This document shows, piece by piece, positions 28,653 to 41,151 of a DNA stretch of 64,000 nt; the stretch's first letter is position 1; each line of letters starts with the position of its first letter. The notes beneath the pieces were generated by a model. It saw nothing but the letters and a program-made list of their open reading frames with translations, made no database searches and had not been told where the DNA came from. A program made the translations under genes and the position numbers. This DNA is from Photobacterium profundum (GTDB taxonomy: Bacteria > Pseudomonadota > Gammaproteobacteria > Enterobacterales > Vibrionaceae), in the NCBI RefSeq assembly GCF_003026285.1, contig NZ_PYOD01000007.1:1-64000 (forward strand), read 5' to 3'.

Positions 28653-29267
28653 ATGACATCGCTAGAACATATTATTACTGAGTTAACACCATTGCTTCAA
28701 CAATATGGTTATTGGATTTTAGCCATCGCAATTGCGGTTGAAGGCATCGGCATTCCTGCGCCTGGGCAATCTTTATTAGTGGTGGCAAGTTTACTGGCTG
28801 CGTCAGGAAAAATGTCGTTGTCTAGCATTTTACTTGTGGCTGGTCTTAGTGGCTTTATTGGGAATTGTTGTGGTTTCTGGATTGGTCGAAAGTTTGGCCA
28901 TGTATTGGTGAACAAACAATGGATAAAGCCTCGAACGCTTGGAAAGTTACATGCTTTTATTGAGCGTTATGGTACGTTTGGTTTACTGATAAGTCGATTT
29001 ATTGAAGGGATCAAACAATTCATGGCATTAGGCTGTGGTATTGCACAAATGCCGGTTAAACATTTTTTGATTGGTAATTTACTGGCTATCAGCGTTTGGT
29101 TGATGGTATTCGGGGTAGCTCCGGCATACCTACATGATGAAATGGAACATATTCTGGCTTTTTATCATAATTATCAAGCATTGTGCTGGGCAGTTGTTAG
29201 CGCCGTGGTGATTGTGCTTTTAGCGCTAATTCTCCGCTCGCTGAAAAAACGCCGTTTAGGCCTATGA
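28653..29267 (+). CDS. DedA-family membrane protein
   Basis: This inner-membrane protein of 204 aa has the SNARE-associated/VTT domain and about five helices. The family hallmarks are visible: IPAPGQSLLVVASLLAA, the glycine-rich GNCCGFWIGRKFG and the segment RFIEGIKQFMALGCGIAQMP. Family members act in lipid carrier recycling (undecaprenyl phosphate or phosphatidylethanolamine flipping) and proton-motive-force upkeep. Which lipid is used here cannot be told. The ribosome site is weak. It is a single gene. Confidence 0.88.
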   Translation: MTSLEHIITELTPLLQQYGYWILAIAIAVEGIGIPAPGQSLLVVASLLAASGKMSLSSILLVAGLSGFIGNCCGFWIGRKFGHVLVNKQWIKPRTLGKLHAFIERYGTFGLLISRFIEGIKQFMALGCGIAQMPVKHFLIGNLLAISVWLMVFGVAPAYLHDEMEHILAFYHNYQALCWAVVSAVVIVLLALILRSLKKRRLGL

Positions 29268-29288
29268 GACGAGTAACACTGATACCGA

Positions 29289-29307
29289 AAGGCGCGTAAT
29301 GCGCCTT
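29289..29307. terminator. Possible hairpin after dedA
   Basis: AAGGCGC and GCGCCTT form a 7-bp stem with loop GTAAT 22 bp after the dedA stop. No T-run follows, so it is at best a weak or processing signal. Confidence 0.45.
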
Positions 29308-29372
29308 GAACATATTCAGCCTGACGACTTTTCACTATGCCTTTAAAGATTAAGTCTTTATAGGTAAATAGT

Positions 29373-29789
29373 TTACAGACTATAGTCATTTCGTTGCGCT
29401 GGATCGTCTGACAAATATTCAATGAACTCCCATTCAATACCATCTTTATCAAAGAAATAGATCCGTTTACGCCATGGATGGTCGGCACCAAGCTCATTTT
29501 CTTGATAACCAGCGTCGATTAAACGTGCTTTCGTTTCACCCACATTATCAATGACGATCCCAATATGATTAATGCCAATATCAAGGTAGGGCGTTCTGTC
29601 GCTCTCTTCGCGTTCAACCACTTCTTGAAGGGCTATATAGCTGTTTTCTGTACCTAGATGACACCAACGATAATGCTCGCCTTGTCCTTGTTTTCTAATC
29701 TCAAATTCAGGGATAGCGGTTTGGAGGAAGTGGACGGTGTTTTCCAATTGCTTGATCGTGATATTGGCATGCTCTACATAGGCTGACAT
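29373..29789 (-). CDS. VOC-family (glyoxalase/dioxygenase fold) protein
   Basis: This cytosolic protein (138 aa) has one vicinal-oxygen-chelate module made of two beta-alpha-beta-beta-beta halves. Candidate metal ligands are the His in VEHANITI, the His in INHIGIVID and the Glu in GIEWEFIEY. The substrate is unknown; the family includes glyoxalases, dioxygenases and resistance proteins. It stands alone. AGGAAG precedes the ATG. Confidence 0.85.
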   Translation of the reverse strand: MSAYVEHANITIKQLENTVHFLQTAIPEFEIRKQGQGEHYRWCHLGTENSYIALQEVVEREESDRTPYLDIGINHIGIVIDNVGETKARLIDAGYQENELGADHPWRKRIYFFDKDGIEWEFIEYLSDDPAQRNDYSL

Positions 29790-29884
29790 TGTGTGCTTCC
29801 TTTTCTGTTTATAAGGTTATTTGTTTATATAGTAGTTTGCCATTTTGATATGTAAAGTTTTTGGTTTATTTATTGTTATTGGAT

Positions 29885-29912
29885 ACAAAAAAACCGCCTT
29901 GAGTGGCGGTTT
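29885..29912 (-). terminator. Terminator of TRIC-like gene
   Basis: AAACCGCC pairs with GGCGGTTT (29891-29898 and 29905-29912); the leftward transcript continues with seven or more T. It serves the gene ending at 29951. Confidence 0.88.
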
Positions 29913-29950
29913 TATGCAAGATGTTGTAATAAATATACTTACCAGTAGCA

Positions 29951-30562
29951 TTAACTTTTTAGGGTCAAAGCTGGTAAAGAAAGGTGCCAACGAATAGCTG
30001 CAAGACGAATCGAAAGTGTTGCGACCACACCAGCAAGAGTTGCTATTGTAGGGTCAATATCCACACTCAAGCCAATGGTGTGAATCATTCCACCAAGAAT
30101 ACATGCAGTAGCATACACCTCAGTTCGTAATACCATCGGAATTTCTCTGGCTAATACATCTCGAATTACACCACCACCACAGCCTGTAATAACTCCCATG
30201 ATCACCGCTACCATGGGGGATGCGCCGAAACGAAGGGCTTTCTCTACCCCGATAGCAACAAAGACCGCTAGACCTATGGCATCGGCAACAGGTAAAAAAT
30301 ACCATGGCATACGCTGCGGACGTCGTACGGCGATCATACTTATAAGACAGGTAAAGAAGATGACCCATAAGTAGTTAGTATCAGTAATCCAAAATACTGG
30401 AGTGGCGCCTAACGCCATATCACGAATCGTACCACCGCCAATAGCTGTCACACTGGCAAGTACAACGACCCCAAACGGATCCATCCTTAATCGACCCGCC
30501 AGTAACACACCCGATGCGGCAAAAACGGCAGTGCCGAACATATCGAGAATATATATAAGCAT
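29951..30562 (-). CDS. TRIC-family (UPF0126, YicG-like) cation channel protein
   Basis: This inner-membrane protein of 203 aa consists of two tandem UPF0126 repeats. Each has a glycine-rich kink: [13 protein letters not shown] in the first half and [15 protein letters not shown] in the second. Seven helices are expected. Bacterial members form trimeric potassium or monovalent-cation channels. AGGGAC precedes the ATG. It is not clearly in an operon with btuF. Confidence 0.88.
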   Translation of the reverse strand: MLIYILDMFGTAVFAASGVLLAGRLRMDPFGVVVLASVTAIGGGTIRDMALGATPVFWITDTNYLWVIFFTCLISMIAVRRPQRMPWYFLPVADAIGLAVFVAIGVEKALRFGASPMVAVIMGVITGCGGGVIRDVLAREIPMVLRTEVYATACILGGMIHTIGLSVDIDPTIATLAGVVATLSIRLAAIRWHLSLPALTLKS

Positions 30563-30683
30563 GCTTGTCCCTGTTAAATAGAAAGACCATTGAGAGCGGA
30601 CTGAGATTGTACGAGGAAATTAAGCTTGCTCAACTTGATATCACGGCTTTGTGAGCTCATTCACATTGATTGTTGAGACTCTG

Positions 30684-31508
30684 TTACAGAGTGCCATCCC
30701 TGACTTGATCGAATAGACCGCAGACTTGTTTTATCGCATTAATCGTACGTGGTGTAGGGCGATTTAGCCAATCAGCTTGTAATGTAAAAACATGATGATT
30801 ATCAACGGCTGGCAACTTACCTTGCCAGTTATGCCAAATGCTGGTTTTAGTATCTGCATGAGGTGTTCCGAAGATAACTTCTGGTTGTCGAACAACAACT
30901 TGCTCTTCTGAAACTTGAGGATAGGCGGCTGGACTATCCCCAAAAATATTTCGGCCTCCGCATAATGAGAATACTTGGCTTGGCCAACTACCATCGGCAA
31001 TGGTAATGATAGGGGAATCACTTAACTGGTAGAAGAAACTTACTGTACGTTGATTTTCATTGCGGGTTTTAAAGGCATTAATTTTTTGGCGAAATTGATT
31101 CGCAGTTTGTGTTGCTTGTGTCGGCTCTGGTGAATACTGACCAAGTTGCTCGATGGTTGTCGCAATATCTTCCAGTTCGACAGGGTTCGAATAAAAAACA
31201 TTCAACCCCAATTGTTCTAACTTAGCCATTTCACGTGGGGGATTACCACCTTTCCATGCCAATATCAGGTCGGGTTGTAATGCAACAATGCGTTCTAACT
31301 TTACACCACGATAGTTAGCAACTCGTTCCAATTTTTGTGCGGCTTCTGGGTAATCACTGTAATCACTGGCAGCAATTAAAGCGTCACCAAGTCCTGAAGC
31401 ATAAGCAAGTTCGGTAGTATGAGGAGAAAGGCTAATGACACGTAAGGCTGGTTGTTGGGCAATACTGAACGATGAAAATAGGGCAATAAACAGATAAATA
31501 AAGCGCAC
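30684..31508 (-). CDS. btuF: Vitamin B12-binding periplasmic protein BtuF
   Basis: BtuF binds cobalamin in the periplasm and presents it to BtuCD. The protein has 274 aa, with a signal peptide cleaved near SIAQQ. Type III binding-protein segments are clear: [23 protein letters not shown] and the long linker helix region. It is the last gene of mtnN-cbiB-btuF, directly abutting the preceding stop codon. BtuCD genes are not in the window. Confidence 0.93.
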   Translation of the reverse strand: MRFIYLFIALFSSFSIAQQPALRVISLSPHTTELAYASGLGDALIAASDYSDYPEAAQKLERVANYRGVKLERIVALQPDLILAWKGGNPPREMAKLEQLGLNVFYSNPVELEDIATTIEQLGQYSPEPTQATQTANQFRQKINAFKTRNENQRTVSFFYQLSDSPIITIADGSWPSQVFSLCGGRNIFGDSPAAYPQVSEEQVVVRQPEVIFGTPHADTKTSIWHNWQGKLPAVDNHHVFTLQADWLNRPTPRTINAIKQVCGLFDQVRDGTL

Positions 31509-32465
31509 TTAGAAACTTCCTTGAAAAATAAACAGTAATGCGCTTTCAATTATGACCCAAGCAAGTAGACGGTGCGTCATCATTTGTTGTATTTGCGCTA
31601 AATGAAAGGCTGCAGGTGCGATTTTGCCTCCAATTTGGGGGCGTACCATTTTCTTATTATCGTAAATAGCAGGCCCACCTAAAGACAGTGATAATTTATG
31701 TCCTGTCGCACTCAGTAGCCAGCCGGGGCCGGGCAGAAACCAGTGTTCTCCCTGCTTTATTAAACCTTGGAGTGCGGCTTTGCTGTTGTTACCGACAGTA
31801 ATGAGTAATGCCAGTATGCGCAGTGGAATAATATCTAGCATCGCGAGAATACGTACTGCAGGTAATCCGAATATATTGTATTGATGACGCGATGGTGACC
31901 ATGCTCGGGCAAGGCAAATCGCAACGCGATACATGATGGCACCAATTCCTCCGGCAATGGCATACCAGAATAAAACGCCAGCCACTAAGCGTCCGTAACT
32001 CAGAAGCTGTGTTTCTGCTCCTGCTTTTCCTAAACCTAATAAAGAGAGATTTTGGGTGTTACGATTAAGGGGATATTCCAGTAATTGACGGCAGCGTACT
32101 TTGTCTTCTTTGGCATAAGCACTAATGAAATGCTGACTGAGTTTCGCGGTATTACGCCAATCTAGTGCAACCCATAATAAGGTGAGTTGAAACAGAATAT
32201 CTACCCAAACAAGTTGATAAAGTGCAATTAATAAAATTAACAGCGTGCCCCAAATAAGTGCCCAAGTTAACGTCCCTGAGAATAAACGTTGTTTGTGGTT
32301 ATCGTTAGGATTGTTGACTTTATCGGCCAGTAGAATCGCGAAACGTTGGCAAATATGGATGGGATGCACAGCGGTTGGTATTGGGAAAAACCAATGTATG
32401 ACTAACGCTCCCCACAATGCGAGTAGGGAGGCGTTATCGAGCAAAATAGACCAGCTATTTGTCAT
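31509..32465 (-). CDS. CobD/CbiB-family cobalamin biosynthesis membrane protein
   Basis: This inner-membrane protein (318 aa, about four or five spans) is of the adenosylcobinamide-phosphate synthase CobD/CbiB family. HWFFPIPTAVHPIHICQRFA replaces the usual N-terminal PHPV motif in degraded form, while PGPGWLLSATGHKLSLSLGGPAIYD resembles the canonical C-terminal motif. CbiB attaches aminopropanol phosphate to cobyric acid; with btuF next door a role in corrinoid salvage is likely. The start overlaps the mtnN stop by one base (TAATG). The degenerate N-terminus leaves real activity uncertain. Confidence 0.82.
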   Translation of the reverse strand: MTNSWSILLDNASLLALWGALVIHWFFPIPTAVHPIHICQRFAILLADKVNNPNDNHKQRLFSGTLTWALIWGTLLILLIALYQLVWVDILFQLTLLWVALDWRNTAKLSQHFISAYAKEDKVRCRQLLEYPLNRNTQNLSLLGLGKAGAETQLLSYGRLVAGVLFWYAIAGGIGAIMYRVAICLARAWSPSRHQYNIFGLPAVRILAMLDIIPLRILALLITVGNNSKAALQGLIKQGEHWFLPGPGWLLSATGHKLSLSLGGPAIYDNKKMVRPQIGGKIAPAAFHLAQIQQMMTHRLLAWVIIESALLFIFQGSF

Positions 32466-33163
32466 TACTGATTAAGAATCTCAACCATTTTTGCAACCAT
32501 TACTGACGAGCTTTGTGCTGCTAATGGTAAGAACTCTTCAAAGCTCATTGGTGATTCTTTATCTGCGACATCTGAAATTGCACGAACAACAACAAACGGT
32601 ACATTAAATTGATGACAAGCTTGAGCGATTGCAGCCGCTTCCATTTCCACTGCAATAACTGTTGGGAAGTTATCACGAATGAACGCTTGTTTTTCAGGTG
32701 TACATACGAATGCATCACCTGTACAAATTAGACCGCGAACGGCATGCATGTCAGCCATTGAGGCTAGTGCTTGCTCTGCAGTCAGTATCAACTTTTCATC
32801 AGAAATGAAAGCTGCTGGTTGCTGTGCCATTTGACCAATTTCATAGCCAAACGCTGTTACATCAGCATCGTGGTAACGTACTTCTGTTGAAATAATCACA
32901 TCACCAAGTGTTAGGCTTGAATCAAAACCACCCGCAGAACCTGTGTTTAAGACAACGTCTGGTTGGAATACTTCCAGTAAAACAGCGGTACCCACAGCTG
33001 CTGCTACTTTACCAATCCCAGATTGTAACAAGACAACATCTGCGCCATTCAGGTTACCCGTATAAAAAGTACAACCTGCTTTGTGGTGAGTTTCGCAGTC
33101 AGTAAGTTGCTCTTTAAGGATGGTAACTTCTTGCTCCATCGCGCCAATAATGCCAATTTTCAT
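32465..33163 (-). CDS. mtnN: 5'-methylthioadenosine/S-adenosylhomocysteine nucleosidase
   Basis: MtnN (Pfs) hydrolyses MTA, SAH and 5'-deoxyadenosine, feeding methionine salvage and the LuxS/AI-2 route. The protein has 232 aa. Catalytic Glu12 is in AMEQEV and the acid Asp is in [18 protein letters not shown] binds the ribose region. It is cytosolic and the first gene of the cbiB-btuF operon. Clearing 5'-deoxyadenosine may link it with B12/radical chemistry, but that is inference. Confidence 0.96.
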   Translation of the reverse strand: MKIGIIGAMEQEVTILKEQLTDCETHHKAGCTFYTGNLNGADVVLLQSGIGKVAAAVGTAVLLEVFQPDVVLNTGSAGGFDSSLTLGDVIISTEVRYHDADVTAFGYEIGQMAQQPAAFISDEKLILTAEQALASMADMHAVRGLICTGDAFVCTPEKQAFIRDNFPTVIAVEMEAAAIAQACHQFNVPFVVVRAISDVADKESPMSFEEFLPLAAQSSSVMVAKMVEILNQ

Positions 33164-33263
33164 GGATTTGTTCTCTTGTTAGTCAATACTTGCTGCGAGA
33201 GTCGCAACCAGAAGTGTAATTATTGACGCAATTGTACCACGCTGTGAGAAAGGTTGAAGTATG

Positions 33264-33318
33264 AAAAAACGAGAGCTGATGGGGCTAATTTGATAAGTTA
33301 GCCCATCAACACTCTCGT
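33264..33318 (-). terminator. Long-stem terminator after first gltD
   Basis: ACGAGAG (33269-33275) pairs with CTCTCGT (33312-33318), and GGGCTAA pairs with TTAGCCC inside, leaving a 9-base loop. Six T follow on the leftward strand. It ends the gltB-gltD transcript at 33348. Confidence 0.88.
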
Positions 33319-33347
33319 TGTATTGTGTATTTGTCGGATGTTAAGTG

Positions 33348-34775
<1,428 letters not shown>

Positions 34776-37700
34776 TTATTGTGCTTGTACACGCAGCTCT
34801 GCAGCTGAGCGGCTTTGGTGACCCAGAAGGGTATTCACATCTGCCGATTTGGGTTTCGCTAAATAGAACTTTGGAATCCATTGGTCGAAGTCGGCCAGAA
34901 TTTCTTGAGCTCGGCTTGATCCTGTTTCTTCAAGGTGGCGATCAATCAGACCGCGTAAATGCTCTTGGTGGATTTGAAGGCCATTTAACTGCAGTGTTTC
35001 AATGAGTTCAGGGTTTACGCGTCCTGCGAAATCACCATCTTCATCAAGAATATAAGCAAAGCCACCGGTCATGCCTGCGCCGAAGTTGACTCCAGTTTTA
35101 CCTAAAATGGCAATAATCCCCCCAGTCATGTATTCGCATGCGTTATCCCCCGCACCTTCCACCACGGCAATCGTACCTGAGTTACGCACACCGAAGCGTT
35201 CACCTGCCGTACCTGCAGCAAATAACTTTCCGCCTGTTGCACCATATAAACAGGTATTTCCAATGATTGTGGCTTCATGTGATTTAAATGCGGAGCCGAT
35301 TGGTGGTCTGATCGCAATCTTACCGCCGGTCATTCCTTTACCCACGTAGTCGTTAGCATCGCCCGTTAAGTTGAGGTTTAGTCCGCCCGCATTCCATACT
35401 CCAAATGACTGACCAGCAGTGCCATTTAAGTAAAGGTTTATGGGTTGACCTGCCATGCCTTGGTTACCGTAACGCAGTGCAATTTCACCGGATAAACGGG
35501 CACCAATCGAGCGGTCAGTATTACGGATATCGTGATACAAATCGGCACCGCTTCGGCTTTCTATGGCTGGTAAGGCTTCTTCAATTAATGTGTTACTTAA
35601 TTGAGCGGTATCAAACGGGGTATTAGGTTCGCTGCAATACACTGTTTTGCCTGCGATTGGTGTAGGCGCATGTAGTAGACTGCTTAAATCAAGTTTGTTT
35701 TGTTTCGCGGTATGGCCGTTAATGACTGCGAGCAGATCAGTACGACCAATCAGATCGGTGAGCTGTTTTACCCCTAACTGAGCTAATAATTCACGGACTT
35801 CCTGACCTAAGCCGATGAAGTAGTTCATGACTTGTTCTGGTAAACCTTTGAAGAAATCACGGCGCAGTTTTTCATCTTGGGTTGCGACCCCTGTTGCACA
35901 ATTATTTAGGTGGCAAATACGCAGGTATTTACAGCCTAACGCCACCATTGGGGCGGTACCAAAACCAAAGCTTTCAGCACCTAGAATTGCCGCTTTCACC
36001 ACATCGAGACCGGTTTTCAAACCGCCATCGACTTGTAAGCGGATTTTATGCCGTAATCCGTTGGCTACTAATGCTTGCTGAGTTTCTGCTAACCCCAGTT
36101 CCCATGGGCTGCCTGCATATTTTACAGAGGTGAGTGGGCTCGCACCGGTTCCGCCGTCGTAACCTGAAATGGTGATTAAATCAGCGTAGGCTTTAGCGAC
36201 ACCTGTCGCAATCGTGCCGACACCTGGTTCTGAAACCAGCTTGACTGACACCATGGCTTTAGGGTTCACTTCTTTTAAATCAAAGATCAATTGGGCTAAA
36301 TCTTCAATCGAATAAATATCGTGATGAGGTGGCGGTGATATTAATGTAACCCCGGGAACGGCAAAGCGCAGTTTGGCAATCTCAGTGGTGACTTTGTGAC
36401 CTGGCAGCTGGCCTCCTTCTCCGGGTTTAGCACCTTGTGCCACTTTGATCTGAATAACATCGGCATTGACTAGGTAATGCGGTGTGACCCCAAATCGTCC
36501 TGAAGCCACTTGCTTAATACGTGAGTTTCGCTCGGTGCCAAAACGACGTGGATCTTCGCCGCCTTCACCTGAGTTTGAGTAACCCCCCAAACGGTTCATC
36601 GCAATCGCGAGTGCTTCATGGGCTTCGGGGCTGAGTGCGCCAATAGACATCGCGGCGGAATCGAAGCGCTGATAGAGTTCAGAGGCGGCTTCGACTTGTT
36701 CTAGTGTTGTCGGGTTATCCGATTTCTTTAATGCTAACAAGTCACGAATAGCCGCGACTGGACGTTCATTAACGATATTGGCAAACGACAAGTAATCGTT
36801 GTAATTACCTGACTTTACAGCCTGTTGCAGGGTGCCAACCACATCGGGGTTGTAGGCATGGAATTCACCACCGTGAACGTATTTTAGCAAGCCGCCATGT
36901 TCTATCGGTTTGCGTTTTAGCCATGCTTTGCGTGATAAGTTAAATAAGTCTTGTTGGAAATCATCAAAGTTAGCGCCAGAAATTCGGCTTGAGACCCCGC
37001 TAAAGCACTGTTCGATGACGTCTTCATGCAGACCTATCGCTTCAAAGAGTTGTGAACAACGGTATGAGGCAACGGTGGAGATCCCCATTTTTGACATGAT
37101 CTTGTACAGACCTTTATTCATGCCATCGCGGAAATTTACCATCACATCACGATATGGTTTAGAGATTGCCCCATTATCGATCAGCTTCCCCAGCGATTCA
37201 TAGGCAAGATACGGATAAACTGCGGTGGCACCAAAGCCAATGAGTACTGCAAATTGGTGTGGGTCGCGCGCGGTTGCGGTTTCGATAACCACATTGGCAT
37301 CGCAGCGCAAATTCGTTTTCACGAGGCGATTTTGCACGGCACCGACGGCCATTGCCGCAGGGATCGGTAATTTATTTTTATCTATCCCACGATCCGATAA
37401 TACGATCAATACTGTACCACTGCGAACGAGACGTTCAGCTTGATCGCATAAATCGTTGATCGCTTGTTTGAGATCTTTTTCACTCGAATCGTAGTTAATA
37501 TCGATAATGCTATTACGGTAATATTGGCTATCGAGCTCTAATAGTTGTACTAGATCTGAATATAGTAATATCGGTGAATTAAAGGCAACTCGATAAGCGT
37601 GGCCATCGGTTTCACAGAACACATTCATTTCACGACCAATACAGGTAGCGAGTGACATAACGTGCTTTTCACGCAGTGGATCTATCGGTGGATTAGTCAC

Positions 37701-39239
37701 CTGAGCAAACATTTGGCGGAAGTAGTCGGTAATGGCGCGCTCTTTTGATGACAATACTGCCATAGGGGCATCATCACCCATTGAGCCTGTCGCTTCTTGA
37801 CCGTTTTCACCAACAACACGTAATACCTGATCTAACTCTTCGTGACTGACACCAAATAGTTTCTGATAAGTATTGAGTTCGTTGTCATCCAAGGAGCGAC
37901 TGCCGACTTGATCGTCACCCAGCTCAGTAAAAGGGATTAACCGTTTAACGTGGCTGTCCATCCACTCTTTATAAGGGTGTCGCCCCATAAGTTCGTTGTC
38001 TATGTCGCTAGAGTGCCAGATTTTACCGAATTTGGTGTCGATAACGAGCAGTTCACCAGGGCCAACACGGCCTTTTTCAGAGACTTCATCGGGAGCGTAA
38101 TCCCAAATACCGACCTCAGATGCAAGGGTTATCAATTTGTCTTTTGTGATCACATAACGTGCCGGTCGTAGACCATTTCGGTCAAGATTACAGGCGGCAT
38201 AGCGCCCATCAGACATCACGATACCTGCCGGGCCATCCCATGGTTCCATGTGCATGGAGTTAAAATCATAGAAAGCGCGAAGTTCAGGATCCATATCAGG
38301 ATGATTTTGCCACGCTGGTGGCACTAACATGCGCATTGCACGGAATAGGTCGAGGCCCCCGGCCAAAAACAGTTCTAGCATGTTATCTAAGCTAGATGAA
38401 TCTGAGCCTGTTTCATTGATAAAGGGGGCGGCAGTTTGAAGATCTGGCAATAATGGCGAAGCAAATTTATAAGCACGCGCACGCGCCCATTGGCGATTAC
38501 CCGCAATGGTATTAATTTCACCGTTGTGGGCTAAATATCGGAAGGGTTGTGCCAATGGCCAGCGTGGTTGGGTATTGGTCGAGAAACGTTGGTGGAATAA
38601 GCAAATAGAAGACTCTAAACGGAGATCACCAAGATCAGTATAAAATCGCGGTAAATCTGCTGGCATACACAAGCCTTTGTAAACCGTGACCTGGCTAGAG
38701 AGGCTACAGATATAAAAGTCAGGATCGTCGGAAATACGCTTTTCAATGCGGCGACGAGCAATATAAAGGCGACGATCTATGTCGCGGGGCTTCCAGCCAG
38801 CAGGTGCATTAATGAAGACCTGCTCGATATTGGGTAATGATTCTTTCGCAATAGGGCCGAGAACCTGATCATTGATAGGAACGGTGCGCCAACCTGCAAC
38901 AGACAATGTTTCTTTTGATAGCTCATCATTGATAATTGCGCGGGCTTGCTCGGCTCTAACTGGATCCTGACTTAGAAATAGCATGCCAATGGCAAACTCT
39001 CGGGCGAGTTTCCAGTCTTTTTCTCCGGCGATAATACGATAGAAGCTCTCGGGCTTTTTCATTAATAGCCCACAACCATCACCGGTTTTCCCGTCGGCAG
39101 CAATGCCACCTCGGTGGGTCATACGATCCAATGCCGATATGGCGGTACGCACTAGCTTGTGACTAGTATCACCTTCAATATGGGCGATTAAACCAAAACC
39201 ACAGTTATCTTTTTCCAGCGCTGGGTCATACAGTGTCAT
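34776..39239 (-). CDS. gltB: Glutamate synthase large subunit, first copy
   Basis: The alpha subunit makes two glutamates from glutamine and 2-oxoglutarate. I start at the ATG at 39239 (1487 aa), with GGGAGAG upstream; an earlier in-frame ATG at 39284 lacks support. A 12-residue propeptide precedes the N-terminal nucleophile Cys13 (KDNCGFGL). The order is glutaminase domain 13-420, central domain, FMN/3Fe-4S synthase domain ([15 protein letters not shown]) and C-terminal GxGxG helix ([20 protein letters not shown]). It resembles the E. coli type less than the second copy does not; both are complete. It forms an operon with gltD at 33348. Confidence 0.95.
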   Translation of the reverse strand: MTLYDPALEKDNCGFGLIAHIEGDTSHKLVRTAISALDRMTHRGGIAADGKTGDGCGLLMKKPESFYRIIAGEKDWKLAREFAIGMLFLSQDPVRAEQARAIINDELSKETLSVAGWRTVPINDQVLGPIAKESLPNIEQVFINAPAGWKPRDIDRRLYIARRRIEKRISDDPDFYICSLSSQVTVYKGLCMPADLPRFYTDLGDLRLESSICLFHQRFSTNTQPRWPLAQPFRYLAHNGEINTIAGNRQWARARAYKFASPLLPDLQTAAPFINETGSDSSSLDNMLELFLAGGLDLFRAMRMLVPPAWQNHPDMDPELRAFYDFNSMHMEPWDGPAGIVMSDGRYAACNLDRNGLRPARYVITKDKLITLASEVGIWDYAPDEVSEKGRVGPGELLVIDTKFGKIWHSSDIDNELMGRHPYKEWMDSHVKRLIPFTELGDDQVGSRSLDDNELNTYQKLFGVSHEELDQVLRVVGENGQEATGSMGDDAPMAVLSSKERAITDYFRQMFAQVTNPPIDPLREKHVMSLATCIGREMNVFCETDGHAYRVAFNSPILLYSDLVQLLELDSQYYRNSIIDINYDSSEKDLKQAINDLCDQAERLVRSGTVLIVLSDRGIDKNKLPIPAAMAVGAVQNRLVKTNLRCDANVVIETATARDPHQFAVLIGFGATAVYPYLAYESLGKLIDNGAISKPYRDVMVNFRDGMNKGLYKIMSKMGISTVASYRCSQLFEAIGLHEDVIEQCFSGVSSRISGANFDDFQQDLFNLSRKAWLKRKPIEHGGLLKYVHGGEFHAYNPDVVGTLQQAVKSGNYNDYLSFANIVNERPVAAIRDLLALKKSDNPTTLEQVEAASELYQRFDSAAMSIGALSPEAHEALAIAMNRLGGYSNSGEGGEDPRRFGTERNSRIKQVASGRFGVTPHYLVNADVIQIKVAQGAKPGEGGQLPGHKVTTEIAKLRFAVPGVTLISPPPHHDIYSIEDLAQLIFDLKEVNPKAMVSVKLVSEPGVGTIATGVAKAYADLITISGYDGGTGASPLTSVKYAGSPWELGLAETQQALVANGLRHKIRLQVDGGLKTGLDVVKAAILGAESFGFGTAPMVALGCKYLRICHLNNCATGVATQDEKLRRDFFKGLPEQVMNYFIGLGQEVRELLAQLGVKQLTDLIGRTDLLAVINGHTAKQNKLDLSSLLHAPTPIAGKTVYCSEPNTPFDTAQLSNTLIEEALPAIESRSGADLYHDIRNTDRSIGARLSGEIALRYGNQGMAGQPINLYLNGTAGQSFGVWNAGGLNLNLTGDANDYVGKGMTGGKIAIRPPIGSAFKSHEATIIGNTCLYGATGGKLFAAGTAGERFGVRNSGTIAVVEGAGDNACEYMTGGIIAILGKTGVNFGAGMTGGFAYILDEDGDFAGRVNPELIETLQLNGLQIHQEHLRGLIDRHLEETGSSRAQEILADFDQWIPKFYLAKPKSADVNTLLGHQSRSAAELRVQAQ

Positions 39240-39678
39240 TGCAACTCTCCCTTGCTTCTGCTCATTTAAACAGTGTGACTGCATAAGTATGACAATCTTC
39301 CTGATCGTCTTTTCTGCTTATTGCGACATTTCAAGTTAACGATAAATTGCAAAAAGGTCAAATAATCGTTACGGGTCACATTTGAGTGCTGCCACAATAT
39401 ATATTTCTTATAAGTGTCTGGTTTTCAATTTTTTCATTTGAAAATCAAAAAATGGACTTGTTATTACCATTTTTAATGGTGATAACGGTCAGATACTAGC
39501 AAGAAAAAGAGCGGGTATTACCGACTTACTTCAAAGATTCTAATTAGTGATAAAAAGTAAAACTGACTGTTTAAAGAAGGGAGGAGTAGTAAAAACTGCA
39601 TACCTATAATGGGTATAGGTATAAAAAAACCAGCTCACTACGGAGCTGGTTGTTTAGTGTATATCTTATGTTTTATAA
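39240..39678. other. Spacer between the two glutamate synthase operons
   Basis: This region of 439 bp contains the second-operon terminator (39622-39651) and the promoter area of gltB1. TAACGAT (39337-39343) and ATCGTTA (39365-39371) form a 7-bp dyad with centres 28 bp apart, about 100 bp upstream of the start, a possible operator. No gene is seen. Confidence 0.5.
39622..39651 (-). terminator. Terminator of the second gltB-gltD operon
   Basis: AACCAGCTC (39628-39636) pairs with GAGCTGGTT (39643-39651); the leftward strand continues TTTTTTTAT. It separates this operon from gltB1 downstream. Confidence 0.9.
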
Positions 39679-41151
39679 CTAGGCTTGAGAGAGCATCAGT
39701 GAATCAGCTTTTGCTTCTAGGTTGGAGTTACCCATCAAGAAGTCATCAATTTCACGTGCACATTCACGACCCTCGTTGATACAACGTACCACCAAAGATT
39801 GACCTGTACGCATATCGCCTGCGGCAAAAACACCTTTCTGACTAGTTGCAAAACCCGTGGTTGCAACATTACCGCGCTCATCCAACTTAATATCCAGTTG
39901 GGCAATAACACCGGTTGATTCTGGATGTAAGAAGCCCATCGCTAAAAACGCCATATCACATGGAATGATACGCTCAGAGCCTGCGACTTCATCAAAACCA
40001 GGGCGTTCACCAGGTTTGGCTTCTTGCCACTGAATATCGGCGATACGCAATGCTTTTACATTACCCGCCTCATCACCGATGAACTCTTTAGTCAGAATAT
40101 TCCAATGACGATCACAGCCTTCTTCATGCGAAGTCGATGTTTTCATGATCATTGGGTAAGACGGCCAAGGTTGATTCGTTGGACGCTGCCCTGGTGGAAT
40201 TGGCATAATTTCCACTTGAGTAATACTTGCAGCACCATGACGGTTAGATGTACCCACACAGTCAGAACCGGTATCGCCGCCACCAACCACAACAATATGC
40301 TTGCCTTTGGCGTGAATTTCTTCGGTTTTTAAATCCATGTCGTTAGCACGGCGATTATTTTGCGCAAGGAATTCCATCGCAAAATGTACACCAGTTAGTT
40401 CACGACCTGGAATCGGTAAATTACGCGGTACGGTAGAACCGCCTGTTAGTAATACCACATCAAAATCTTGACGTAATTGCTGGGCATTTACCGTGACACC
40501 AATGTGCGCATTAACTTCAAACTTAACACCAGCATCGCTCATTAAGTCGATTTTACGATCAATGATATCCATGCCTAATTTGAAGTCAGGGATCCCAAAA
40601 CGTAATAGCCCCCCGACCTTTTCATCTCGCTCAAAAACAGTTACGCAATGACCCGCACTGTTTAACTGTTCGGCAGCTGATAGACCCGCAGGACCAGAAC
40701 CGATGATAGCAATGGTTTTCCCTGTACGTGTGCGTGGTGTTTTCGGTTTTGCATACCCTTCACGGTAGGCTGTTTCGACAATGGTTTTCTCGATATTACA
40801 AATCGTGATTGGATCTTGGTTGATACCCAATACACAGCCACTTTCACAAGGCGCTGGACATACACGACCAGTAAATTCAGGAAAGTTATTGGTTGAACTT
40901 AAAATGTTCCACGCTTCTTCCCAGCTATCACGGAAAACGGCATCGTTGAATTCTGGGATGATGTTACCAATCGGGCACGCGTTGTGACAGAAAGGTACGC
41001 CGCAATCCATACAACGTGATGCTTGAGTATTGATCTTATCGCCAAACTCGTCATTCAAAACAAATTCTTTGTTATCTTGAATACGAACGCTTGGATCTAC
41101 CTTTTGTGGTAGCTCACGACCAAATTCTAAAAATCCTGTAGGCTTACCCAT
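39679..41151 (-). CDS. gltD: Glutamate synthase small subunit (gltB2 partner)
   Basis: This is a second beta subunit of 490 aa. Iron-sulfur region: SRCMDCGVPFCHNACP; then CPAPCESGCVLG, the FAD loop IIGSGPAGLSAAEQL and the NADPH loop VVVGGGDTGSDC. The start overlaps the gltB2 stop by eight bases (ATGGGTAA), so translation is coupled. It differs strongly from the 33348 copy in sequence, and its glycine loop uses mixed codons rather than a G-run. Confidence 0.95.
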   Translation of the reverse strand: MGKPTGFLEFGRELPQKVDPSVRIQDNKEFVLNDEFGDKINTQASRCMDCGVPFCHNACPIGNIIPEFNDAVFRDSWEEAWNILSSTNNFPEFTGRVCPAPCESGCVLGINQDPITICNIEKTIVETAYREGYAKPKTPRTRTGKTIAIIGSGPAGLSAAEQLNSAGHCVTVFERDEKVGGLLRFGIPDFKLGMDIIDRKIDLMSDAGVKFEVNAHIGVTVNAQQLRQDFDVVLLTGGSTVPRNLPIPGRELTGVHFAMEFLAQNNRRANDMDLKTEEIHAKGKHIVVVGGGDTGSDCVGTSNRHGAASITQVEIMPIPPGQRPTNQPWPSYPMIMKTSTSHEEGCDRHWNILTKEFIGDEAGNVKALRIADIQWQEAKPGERPGFDEVAGSERIIPCDMAFLAMGFLHPESTGVIAQLDIKLDERGNVATTGFATSQKGVFAAGDMRTGQSLVVRCINEGRECAREIDDFLMGNSNLEAKADSLMLSQA

